This document shows positions 1 to 6,039 of a stretch of DNA of 6,300 bases, piece by piece. The DNA lies in assembly GCA_007122555.1 (NCBI GenBank), contig SKTL01000437.1:1-6300 (forward strand), read 5' to 3'. The translations under genes and the position numbers were made by a program. Below the pieces are notes generated by a model. That model did no database searches and was not told where the DNA came from. It saw only the letters and a program-made list of their open reading frames with translations. Positions within the stretch are counted from its first letter, which is position 1; every line of letters begins with the position of its first letter. The stretch comes from Thermomicrobiaceae bacterium. Lineage in GTDB: Bacteria; Chloroflexota; Chloroflexia; Thermomicrobiales; Thermomicrobiaceae.

Positions 1-462
1 ACGACAGTTGAGCTCGAGCTTGGCGGGAAGATCGACGGACTGCACGGCGAACCGGTCACCGTGTCGGGCTACGTAGAGACGCTCTCCGACGGCGCGTTCA
101 TTAACCGGGGACCGATGCATGCCGGGGTTCGCGTCGATCTCGGGCGGTCTGTTGTGTTGCGCTGTGACGGGGTGCAGGTGCTGATTACGGACCGCGCCGA
201 GACGCCGATCGACCTGAACATCTTTCGCCGTCACGGTATCGAGCCAACTGAGCTACAGGTCATCGGCCTCAAGGGAAAGGGTCACTTCCGGGCGGCCTTC
301 CAGCCGATCGCCGAGCGGGTGATATTGGTCGAGGGACCTGGAATCACCGGCGCTGATCTGTCGCGACTGGAATTCGCGCACGTCCGCCGTCCGATCTGGC
401 CGCTCGATACCGACGCCAGGTTTGACCGGCCGGCTACCCGGACCCAGAGCGAAAACGGTTAG
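1..462 (+). CDS. MlrC / M81-family metallopeptidase, C-terminal part (5' end outside window)
   Basis: This reading frame is open from base 1 and ends at the TAG at 460-462, giving about 153 residues; the true start lies upstream. The visible part matches the MlrC C-terminal domain: 'GGKIDG' near the start, then 'LSDGAF' and 'GPMHAGVRVDLG', then a 'VLITDRAETPIDLNIFRRHGI' type block, then 'LKGKGHFRAAFQPIA', and a closing 'RRPIWPLD'. MlrC was described as a peptidase in microcystin degradation, but most homologues are uncharacterised amidohydrolase or peptidase-like proteins, so no substrate should be inferred. The metal-binding N-terminal catalytic domain is not in the window. The last 15 or so residues are charged and poorly conserved. 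The next gene starts 108 bases downstream. The family call is firm and the biological role is unknown. Confidence 0.88.
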   Translation, partial: TTVELELGGKIDGLHGEPVTVSGYVETLSDGAFINRGPMHAGVRVDLGRSVVLRCDGVQVLITDRAETPIDLNIFRRHGIEPTELQVIGLKGKGHFRAAFQPIAERVILVEGPGITGADLSRLEFAHVRRPIWPLDTDARFDRPATRTQSENG

Positions 463-510
463 CTTGTCAGGTAATATAGAATCACCACTCCCGGTCCGCT
501 GGATACAGGA

Positions 511-526
511 CGTTCCGGCGTTCCGG
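511..526. repeat. Tandem pair of CGTTCCGG octamers upstream of the histidine kinase gene
   Basis: Two perfect copies of CGTTCCGG lie head to tail at 511-518 and 519-526, about 45 bases before the histidine kinase start. The spacer of 463-570 also has a short AT-rich stretch at 471-482 that could hold a -10 element, but no convincing -35 is paired with it. The repeats could be a regulator binding site, or chance in GC-rich DNA. The repetition is seen directly; any function is a guess. Confidence 0.4.
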
Positions 527-570
527 CATGCATCAAACTCGCTGCTCAACAGAAAGCGCTCGAGAGCAAG

Positions 571-3500
571 ATGTCATCGCCAGGAGACGACCAGTTCACA
601 GTCCCATCGCCGTCATCCGCTGCTCACGACGACCCCGCACTGCGTGAGGCGCTGTCGCTCGCACATGAGGCGCTGGGCGGCCCACACACATTGCTTGTCC
701 TCCCGGGCGAAACCGGTGAGTCGCACATCATCGGCGATGAGCAAATGGACCTCGCAGATATTTGCCGGGACCGATTACTGGCCGCCATCGAAGGCGCGGA
801 CATCACCTTCGACGCATCGACAAGAACAGGCTCCGTTGTTGCCGACGAGCTTCTGTTCGAATCCGATCAGCCGCGGATCCGCTGGATCGCCGCCGGATTG
901 AACGGCGGTGGGGCGCTGGTCGCCTGCGCCGAAGAACCGTGGGAGCCTCAGACACGTGACCACGCCATTCTGATTGGGTTCGCCCGCATGATCAGCCCGC
1001 GCCTGACCGGAGAACCGGCGCCGCCGGCGACGGGGCACGCACACTTGCGAGATCTGATCGCTGAATCAGCGCGGGACGGCATCATCGGGGTCGATGCCGA
1101 CGGTCGCTGCCGATACATAAACCAGACCGGTGCGGAGCTCGTCGCGACTGACCCGGACGAGATTATCAGCATGCCCGCTTCCGAGCTTTTCGAGCTGCCC
1201 GAGAACGAGCAGCTGGACGACGTGCTGCAGATGTCTGGTTCGCAAGTCGTCGAGTTCCGGGATGTCTCGCTTCACCGGCCAGACGGAACCGAGCTGCCGG
1301 TCGATCTCACGCTCGTGCCCAACGTTGAATCGTCTGGCGAAGTCAACGGCGCAGTCATCCGGTTTTCTGATCTCCGAGATCAGAAAGCGGCAGTCGCCGC
1401 GGTTGAACATAGCGAGGCGCGTCATCAGGCATTCCTCGAAATGACGCTTGACTCGATCGTAACGATCGACGGCGCGGGAGAGATTCTGGAATTCAATCTC
1501 GCGGCCGAGCGGACATTCCGCTGCTCAGCGGCGGACGTTGTCGGAAAAGGGATCGCTGACGCGCTCATCAGCTCTTCATGGCGCGACTGGTGGAACACAT
1601 CGTTCCGGTCGTTCTCAGAGCAAGGAGAGGGACCGCTGCTTGGCCGCCGCGTTGAGATAACGGCCGCGCGGCTTGATGGAAGCCATTTCCCAGCGGATTT
1701 TACGCTGACGCGCATTCCGACGCCGGACAGCTGGGTCTACACGCTCTACATTCACGACCTTACCGATGAGAAGTCTAACGAACGACGCCGAAACACTCGC
1801 TACGCAGTGACGCACATTCTGGCTGAAACCGATTCCCCTCGAGCAGCGTTGCCGGACGTGCTGGAAACAATCTGTCGAGGACTCGAGTGGGACTGGGCCG
1901 CCTGCTGGACGCGACCGCCCGGCTCGTCGGAGATGATTCTTGATCTTACCTGGCATTCCGAGAGCGTGGATCCGCGTCCATTGGAGATCCGTAGTCAGGA
2001 ATCCGGCCTTGATCCGGGTCATGGATTCCTCGGCCAGATCTGGACCAATCAGACGGCGGACTGGATTGAAGACCTGCGGGAGTCAACTCCCTACCGACGC
2101 GCGGACGCGGCGCTCGCCTGCGGGTTGCGAACCGTCGCAGCCATGCCCATTATCGGTCGGACGGAAGTCATCGGCATCATCGAGTTCCTCAGTCAGCAAC
2201 GCCGGGAGCGTGATCCGGAAATGCTGCGAATGCTCGATTCGCTCGGCAGCCAGATCGGCCAGTTCATCGAACGCAAGCAAGTTGAAGAGGAGCGGGTCCA
2301 GATTCTCGCTCGCGAGCAAGTCGCCCGCACCGAGGCAGAGGGAGCTGAACGCCGTCTGGCCTTTCTTGCTGAAGCGAGCGCGCAGCTATCGGCCAGCCTC
2401 GATTATGAAGTGACCCTCTCCAATGTCGCCCGGCTGGCGGTCCCGAGACTGGCGGATTACTGCGCCATCGACATGGTTGACGATGACAACCAGGTCCGGT
2501 CTCTCGAACTGGCGGACGTCGATCCGGACAAAGAAGATATCGGCCGGCAAATGCACCAGCAGCATCCGGTTAATCCGGAAAGCAACCACCCGGTCGCGCA
2601 GGTGCTCCGAAGTGGTCGGCCGATCCTCTTCTCGCATGTCGACGACGATGTTCTCAGCCTGTTTGCCGAGGACGATACCGAGTACCTGCAGCAGTTGCGC
2701 GATATCGGCATTGATTCGGCTATGTATGTCCCGCTTGTCGCGCGGGGACGGTCGATCGGGGTCATCAGTTTCGTCGCCTCCGAATCCGGGCATCGCTATG
2801 GACCTTCAGATCTGGCGCTGGCGCAGGAGCTGACGCGCCGGGCGGCGATGGCGATTGACAACGCCAGGCTCTATCGTGAAGCGCAGGAAGCGGTGCGAAT
2901 CCGGGAAGAGTTCCTCTCGATCGCCTCGCACGAGTTGAAAACGCCGCTGACCACCGTCAAGGGGTACGGCCAGATACTCGGGCGCCTTCTGCGGCGTCCG
3001 ACCTTCGACGCGGACCGCCTTATCCGGCTGGCCGATCAGTTACAGGAGCAGCTCTCGAGGTTTGAGACATTGATCGCCGACCTGCTGGACGTCTCCCGGA
3101 TGCAGCAACGCGGGCTGGAGCTTCGCCCGGAACCGACTGATCTCATCGCGCTCGTGCGAACGGTGATCAGCCGGTTCGAGTATCCGGCGGAACCGGATCC
3201 CCGCCACACCTTCATCGTCGACGCGCCGGACGAACTTCACGGCATCTGGGATCCGGACCGGCTGGATCAGGTGCTGACAAACCTGATTTCGAACGCGGTC
3301 AAGTACTCACCTGAAGGCGGCGTCATCACCATTTCTGTCGGGATCCGGGAAGAGGATCAGGTTGAATTGTCGGTGGCCGATCAGGGAATCGGGATCCCGG
3401 AAGATGAGCAGGGGCAGCTCTTCCGGCCGTTTGCCCGCAGCGAGACAGTCCAGCGAGCAATCAGCGGCGTCGGGCTGGGGCTCTACATTTCTCAGCAGAT

Positions 3501-3627
3501 CATCACCCGTCACGGCGGGACAATCTGGCTGGAAAGCGCGCCGGGCCTCGGTTCACGCTTTTCGCTCCTGATACCACGAGATTACTCCTCGATAGCCGGG
3601 GAAGCCGGAGGGCGCGCCGGCAGCTGA
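571..3627 (+). CDS. Soluble multi-sensor histidine kinase (GAF-like, PAS, PAS, GAF, GAF, HisKA, HATPase_c)
   Basis: This 1018-residue protein is a sensor kinase that should autophosphorylate on histidine and pass phosphate to an unknown response regulator. Approximate layout: residues 1-150, a divergent region perhaps GAF-like; 158-275, PAS 1 (D161-D268, with 'GIIGVDADGRCRYIN'); 283-405, PAS 2 ('SIVTIDGAGEILEFN'); 410-565, GAF; 565-600, a charged probable coiled coil; 596-770, a second GAF; 779-850, HisKA with H787 in 'SHELKTPL'; 880-1005, HATPase_c with N-box N904/N908, G1 box D937-x-G939-x-G941, F-box F951/F954, and G2 box G966/G968/G970. All catalytic motifs are intact. No signal peptide or hydrophobic membrane segment is visible, so it is probably cytoplasmic. 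It has no receiver domain, and no response regulator gene is adjacent. The start is the ATG after 'GAGAGCAAG', a weak ribosome site, so a slightly different start is possible. No ligand can be named. Confidence 0.95.
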   Translation: MSSPGDDQFTVPSPSSAAHDDPALREALSLAHEALGGPHTLLVLPGETGESHIIGDEQMDLADICRDRLLAAIEGADITFDASTRTGSVVADELLFESDQPRIRWIAAGLNGGGALVACAEEPWEPQTRDHAILIGFARMISPRLTGEPAPPATGHAHLRDLIAESARDGIIGVDADGRCRYINQTGAELVATDPDEIISMPASELFELPENEQLDDVLQMSGSQVVEFRDVSLHRPDGTELPVDLTLVPNVESSGEVNGAVIRFSDLRDQKAAVAAVEHSEARHQAFLEMTLDSIVTIDGAGEILEFNLAAERTFRCSAADVVGKGIADALISSSWRDWWNTSFRSFSEQGEGPLLGRRVEITAARLDGSHFPADFTLTRIPTPDSWVYTLYIHDLTDEKSNERRRNTRYAVTHILAETDSPRAALPDVLETICRGLEWDWAACWTRPPGSSEMILDLTWHSESVDPRPLEIRSQESGLDPGHGFLGQIWTNQTADWIEDLRESTPYRRADAALACGLRTVAAMPIIGRTEVIGIIEFLSQQRRERDPEMLRMLDSLGSQIGQFIERKQVEEERVQILAREQVARTEAEGAERRLAFLAEASAQLSASLDYEVTLSNVARLAVPRLADYCAIDMVDDDNQVRSLELADVDPDKEDIGRQMHQQHPVNPESNHPVAQVLRSGRPILFSHVDDDVLSLFAEDDTEYLQQLRDIGIDSAMYVPLVARGRSIGVISFVASESGHRYGPSDLALAQELTRRAAMAIDNARLYREAQEAVRIREEFLSIASHELKTPLTTVKGYGQILGRLLRRPTFDADRLIRLADQLQEQLSRFETLIADLLDVSRMQQRGLELRPEPTDLIALVRTVISRFEYPAEPDPRHTFIVDAPDELHGIWDPDRLDQVLTNLISNAVKYSPEGGVITISVGIREEDQVELSVADQGIGIPEDEQGQLFRPFARSETVQRAISGVGLGLYISQQIITRHGGTIWLESAPGLGSRFSLLIPRDYSSIAGEAGGRAGS

Positions 3628-3648
3628 CGGTGATGAGATAGAAAACCG

Positions 3649-3705
3649 GGCGGAATCTCCACAGCCACGGCGCTGATGAAGTATCGTGGAGTGACGATTT
3701 CCGCC
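3649..3705 (+). other. Imperfect hairpin between the histidine kinase and selenoprotein genes
   Basis: GGCGGAA at 3649-3655 can pair with TTCCGCC at 3699-3705. Inside it, TCCAC at 3658-3662 can pair with GTGGA at 3686-3690. The two stems are separated by an asymmetric internal loop of 2 and 8 bases. An alternative inner stem, CCACG (3665-3669) with CGTGG (3685-3689), competes with the second helix. There is no run of T after it, so it does not look like an intrinsic terminator. The start codon of the 37-codon ORF at 3676 falls in the apical loop. The pairing is seen in the sequence; a role in RNA processing, transcript end protection or translation control is only a possibility. Confidence 0.3.
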
Positions 3706-3789
3706 AGCCCGCTTGATGCGGCCATTCGCATGCTCGCCCGCATCGACGGTTTGTCTGAATATCGTATTGACCACAACGGCAGGCGCTAA
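3676..3789 (+). CDS. Possible 37-residue small protein or leader peptide (uncertain)
   Basis: An ATG-started frame of 37 codons ends at TAA 3787-3789, 18 bases before the selenoprotein start and in the same frame. It begins 'MKYRGVTISASPLDAAIRML' and ends with a basic 'DHNGRR'. I do not recognise it. There is no clear ribosome binding site, and the start lies in the loop of a possible hairpin, both of which argue against strong independent translation. The composition is not obviously non-coding: it has a plausible amphipathic helix over residues 11-24 (PLDAAIRMLARIDG). It could be a short leader coupled to the selenoprotein, a gene remnant, or chance. Confidence 0.2.
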   Translation: MKYRGVTISASPLDAAIRMLARIDGLSEYRIDHNGRR

Positions 3790-3807
3790 GCAGGCAGGAC
3801 AACAGCG

Positions 3808-4551
3808 ATGGGTAATGAGACGTACAACGCTCCGGACTTCCCGGTTGACAGCGATGTCGAGGATTTTCAACGCTTTCCCGACATCGTCAAAGTCGGGACA
3901 ACGGCGCCCGATACGGAGCTGACCGATCTTGACAGCGGCGCTCCGGTCAGCCTGCGGGATGTCACCCGGAACGGTATCACCATACTCGAGTTTGGATCGC
4001 TGACCTGACCATACTGCGCGCTGGCGTGTCCAGCGCTCGACCGCATGGTTGAAGAAAACGCTGAACGCGGCGTCCAGTCCGTCTTCATCTACGTCCGCGA
4101 AGCGCATCCTGGCGAGCATTATCCGGCGCATTCATCATTCGAGCAGAAGATGCAGCACGCCAGGGACTTTCGCGAACGCGTCGGCGTCACCCGGCCCATT
4201 CTGGTCGATGACCTCGCGGGAACCACCCATCGAGCATTCGGAACGCTGCCGAACATGACGTACATGCTGAACGCGGCGCACACGGTGCTGTTCCGCGCGA
4301 ACTGGACAGATCCGGTCACGATTCAATTCGCGCTCGACTACCATTTCGGCGTACAGGACCGGCGTCGGAGCGGCTTACGGCAGAATCCGTTCTACGCCGA
4401 ACTGCACGGCTTCCGCTGGGTTGATGACAACGCCTTCTTCGACGGGCTCGAACTGGCGGGCCAGCAGTCCGTCGACGATTTCCACCGGGCCAGGGAGATG
4501 TGGTCGCGCGGCGAACACCTGGGAACGATCTGGAACAAGTTGCTGTCCTGA
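3808..4551 (+). CDS. Deiodinase-like thioredoxin-fold selenoprotein with in-frame TGA (Sec67)
   Basis: The frame runs 247 residues from ATG 3808 to TGA 4549-4551 and reads through an in-frame TGA at 4006-4008, taken as selenocysteine 67. An upstream TAA (3787) in the same frame limits the start; AGGA at 3796-3799 is 8 bases before the ATG. Residues 28-66 look like an AhpC/redoxin N-terminus ('VGTTAPDTELTDLDSG'). The active site reads 'LEFGSLT-U-PYCALACP', against 'NFGSCT-U-PPF' in vertebrate iodothyronine deiodinases. Further matches are 'VREAHP' (E98, H100; Sec-to-His spacing 33, against 32 in deiodinase 3 as I recall), 'HSSFEQKM..AR' (H108, like 'HRSLEDRV..AR'), and 'ILVDD...AFG.LPNMTYML'. 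C70 and C74 could serve as resolving thiols. Residues 172-247 form a C-terminal extension that I do not recognise. No signal peptide is seen, so it is probably a cytoplasmic reductase or peroxiredoxin-like enzyme; the substrate is unknown, and iodothyronine is not implied. A Cys-to-TGA mutation or sequencing error is the alternative, made unlikely by the SECIS hairpin and good conservation on both sides. Confidence 0.92.
4006..4050 (+). promoter_or_regulatory. Bacterial SECIS element directly downstream of the selenocysteine TGA
   Basis: A perfect 7-bp stem, GCGCTGG (4018-4024) with CCAGCGC (4030-4036), closes a 5-base loop CGTGT (4025-4029). A lower helix pairs ACCAT (4008-4012) with ATGGT (4045-4049), placing the TGA at the base of a hairpin of about 44 bases. 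The upper stem starts 9 bases after the TGA. A guanine lies in the first two loop positions, and a GG pair sits at the top of the stem. These traits agree with what is known of bacterial SECIS elements such as the one in fdhF, which recruit SelB carrying Sec-tRNA. The structure lies within the coding sequence, as is normal in bacteria. Pairing was done by eye, with no energy calculation. Confidence 0.85.
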
Positions 4552-4592
4552 AACGCATCCCTGAAAGCCAGTTTGCGGTTCCAGACGCCGGT

Positions 4593-5141
4593 CTAGTCTC
4601 GGAATCTGCCCGCGAACGTCACCAGCGCCTCGACTTGCTGTCGAATTCGGTCCCGGGTGTCCTGATCCGTCAGGTTGATGTCGTCATCAAACAATCCCGC
4701 TGAATTGCGCACCATCACCCCGGGTTTCGGCATCGTAACAACGCCACATCCCATCAGCACCGGGAGCAGCGCGGCCTGCGCCCGGGCAGTCCCGGACGGT
4801 CCTCCGGACGCCCCCACAAGCGCCGCCGGCTTCCCCATGAGCGGGGTTGTCGAGACCGGCCGGGACGCCCAGTCGAGTGCGTTCTTGAGCACGCCAGTAA
4901 ACGAGCCGTTGTACTCCGGACAGGCGATCAGGAGCGCGTCGGCGCCGGCAATCGCCGATTTGAACGCGGCAACCGCCTGCGGCGCCTGTTCTTTCTCCAC
5001 GTCGGCGTTGTACGGCTGGATGCTTTCGATATCGTAGATATCTATGCTGACGCCCTCCGGGGCCTCTTCCTGCGCTGCGCAAAGCAGTCCCCGATTGAAC
5101 GATCCCTGGCGAACGCTCCCGCAAATCCCGAGTATCTTCAT
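4593..5141 (-). CDS. NAD(P)H-dependent FMN reductase (flavodoxin-like quinone/azo/chromate reductase type)
   Basis: This 182-residue protein transfers hydride from NAD(P)H to bound FMN, and from there to quinones, azo compounds, metal ions or free flavin; the physiological acceptor cannot be told from sequence. It begins 'MKILGICGSVRQGSFNRGLL', with the FMN-phosphate loop G8-S9-x-R11-x-x-S14-x-N16. It carries the family signature 'PEYNGSFTGVLKNALDW' at 75-90 and 'GKPAALVGASGGPSGTARAQ' at 103-122, so the active site looks complete and the length is normal. The ATG at 5141 is chosen because the conserved beta-strand starts there. A TTG at 5210 would add 23 residues with no family counterpart. 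Its end faces the selenoprotein gene, with 41 bases between the two stop codons and no clear terminator hairpin. It is probably cytoplasmic and homomultimeric, as in the family. Confidence 0.93.
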   Translation of the reverse strand: MKILGICGSVRQGSFNRGLLCAAQEEAPEGVSIDIYDIESIQPYNADVEKEQAPQAVAAFKSAIAGADALLIACPEYNGSFTGVLKNALDWASRPVSTTPLMGKPAALVGASGGPSGTARAQAALLPVLMGCGVVTMPKPGVMVRNSAGLFDDDINLTDQDTRDRIRQQVEALVTFAGRFRD

Positions 5142-5156
5142 AACCTGTTTCAGACC

Positions 5157-5162
5157 CCTCCT
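5157..5162 (-). promoter_or_regulatory. Strong Shine-Dalgarno AGGAGG at unusual distance from the FMN reductase start
   Basis: On the minus strand a perfect AGGAGG lies 15 bases before the ATG at 5141, longer than the usual 5-10. No ATG, GTG or TTG lies in frame at the ideal distance, and the conserved protein start fixes the ATG. Either the long spacing is tolerated or the hexamer is coincidental. Confidence 0.5.
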
Positions 5163-5228
5163 GATGATTCCAGCGATTCTTTCCGGCACTACAGGCGGTG
5201 TAATACGCAAAGATCTTTCCGCCGATTC

Positions 5229-5238
5229 GGAACGTTCC
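5229..5238. repeat. 10-base perfect palindrome GGAACGTTCC
   Basis: GGAACGTTCC reads the same on both strands. It lies in the divergent intergenic region, about 90 bases from the reductase start and about 47 bases before the rightward -35 box. It could be an operator half-site pair for a dimeric regulator. No second copy was seen nearby. Confidence 0.35.
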
Positions 5239-5255
5239 CGGCGTGCTGTTCATTC

Positions 5256-5271
5256 CCTGCTATTCAGCAGG
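5256..5271. repeat. Inverted repeat CCTGCT-ATTC-AGCAGG upstream of the rightward promoter
   Basis: The perfect 6-bp arms CCTGCT (5256-5261) and AGCAGG (5266-5271) flank a 4-base centre. The element ends 13 bases before the -35 box of the rightward promoter, a position typical of an activator or repressor operator. It has no T-run, so it is not a terminator for either strand. The symmetry is seen directly; the operator role is inferred. Confidence 0.4.
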
Positions 5272-5284
5272 TTGCGCCTGGTCG

Positions 5285-5315
5285 TTGACTTGGAGGCAGC
5301 ACGGTATTCTATAAT
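5285..5315 (+). promoter_or_regulatory. Sigma-70-like promoter for the CpXC gene
   Basis: TTGACT at 5285-5290 (five of six to the TTGACA consensus) and a perfect TATAAT at 5310-5315 are separated by 19 bases, two more than ideal. Transcription would start near 5322, leaving a leader of about 120 bases before the ATG at 5444. An exact TATAAT in GC-rich sequence, in an intergenic region upstream of a gene in the right direction, is good support. Confidence 0.6.
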
Positions 5316-5443
5316 CGCTGGTCAGGAGCGGGAGCCTGTGACAGAGCATCGTCCGATTTGAGGAAAGCGCGTTTTCCGGTCGTTCGGATCATCGCAAATC
5401 ATCCGGCCCATCCGGCGCCGTTCGTGAAGGAGAAGCGAGTCGT

Positions 5444-5992
5444 ATGAGCGAAACCGTTGAAGAACGCAGTCTCGATACCTGGTTCATGGATTTCGAGGTC
5501 GTCTGCCGCCGATGTCAATCCAAGTGGCAGCCGCCGATCGCCCGGTTCGTCAATAGCGGGACCGATCCAGACGCCAGACTCGGAATCCTGCTCAACACCA
5601 TGCACCAATCCTACTGTCCGCACTGCAAGCTCAAGCAGTTCATCGACACCACGTTCGAGTACTACGACCGGGACCAGAACATCGTCATACAGGTGCGTCC
5701 GGAGTGGGAATACAAGGCCGGCGGCGGCGAGAAGTATTACCTGAAACGATTTGAAGACCTCATTATGAAGTACAGCAAGACCGACGTCCGGGTGGATGTG
5801 GTCTTCGGGATGAAGCAACTGATCGACCAGTATCTCGGCGGGGATGCGGCAGTCGCTGCCGCGCAAGATGAGTGGAATTCCCGCCGGGAAGCAGCGAAGA
5901 AACGGCATGAGGAACGCACCCTCGCCACAGAAGCGTTTGAACCTGAAGCGCCCGACGGCGCCGACGAGAGCGATACCGGCACGACTGCCTGA
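5444..5992 (+). CDS. CpXC-domain protein (zinc-ribbon-like)
   Basis: This 182-residue protein has two cysteine pairs, C21-x-x-C24 and C58-P-H-C61, spaced as in the CpXC domain and probably binding one zinc ion. Other family traits follow: 'YYDRDQNIVIQVRPEWE' (the 'Y.D...' segment after the second pair) and 'VDVVFGMKQLIDQY' near residues 118-131, matching the usual 'VFG..eLiEKi'. The first pair is CRRC rather than the common CPxC. Residues 140-182 form a charged, Ala/Glu-rich tail that is likely disordered. The function of CpXC proteins is not established. AAGGAG at 5427-5432 sits 11 bases before the ATG. A promoter lies upstream at 5285-5315, and the next gene follows after 47 bases, suggesting an operon. 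No signal peptide or membrane segment is seen. Confidence 0.85.
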   Translation: MSETVEERSLDTWFMDFEVVCRRCQSKWQPPIARFVNSGTDPDARLGILLNTMHQSYCPHCKLKQFIDTTFEYYDRDQNIVIQVRPEWEYKAGGGEKYYLKRFEDLIMKYSKTDVRVDVVFGMKQLIDQYLGGDAAVAAAQDEWNSRREAAKKRHEERTLATEAFEPEAPDGADESDTGTTA

Positions 5993-6039
5993 GACAACCG
6001 GCATGCGACGTCTGTCCGAACCCGAATTGGAGCAATTTG

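Larger units (their letters stand above)
5142..5443. other. Divergent intergenic region between the FMN reductase and CpXC genes
   Basis: These 302 bases separate two divergently transcribed genes. Going rightward they hold a Shine-Dalgarno-like sequence for the leftward reductase gene (5157-5162), a 10-base palindrome (5229-5238), a 6-bp hairpin-forming inverted repeat (5256-5271), a sigma-70-like rightward promoter (5285-5315), and an untranslated leader of about 120 bases before the CpXC start. The leader contains a small hairpin, GGAAA (5362-5366) with TTTCC (5373-5377). No convincing promoter was found for the leftward gene. I see no protein-coding frame that looks genuine here. Confidence 0.7.

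Noticed and set aside
464..482. Promoter before the histidine kinase (TTGTCA at 464-469 with TAATATAGAAT at 472-482)
   Set aside because: The two elements are only a few bases apart, so they cannot form one promoter. The AT-rich part could be a -10, but no -35 fits.
3767..3807. Promoter with TTGACC at 3767-3772 before the selenoprotein
   Set aside because: No -10-like sequence lies 16-19 bases downstream.
4006..4008. The in-frame TGA as a nonsense mutation making a pseudogene, or as the end of a 66-residue protein
   Set aside because: Conservation continues undisturbed after it, the TGA falls at the known Sec site of the family, and a SECIS-like hairpin follows at once.
3553..4131. Minus-strand open frame of 192 codons across the histidine kinase end and selenoprotein start
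   Set aside because: It has no recognisable domain and lies antisense to two well-supported genes, so it is a shadow of GC-rich codon bias.
4552..4592. Intrinsic terminator between the convergent genes
   Set aside because: No stable GC-rich stem followed by a T-run was found on either strand. The nearby AGAC/GTCT pairing has only 4 bp.
5142..5210. Longer FMN reductase with a TTG start at 5210
   Set aside because: The extra 23 residues precede the conserved first strand and have no counterpart in the family as I know it.
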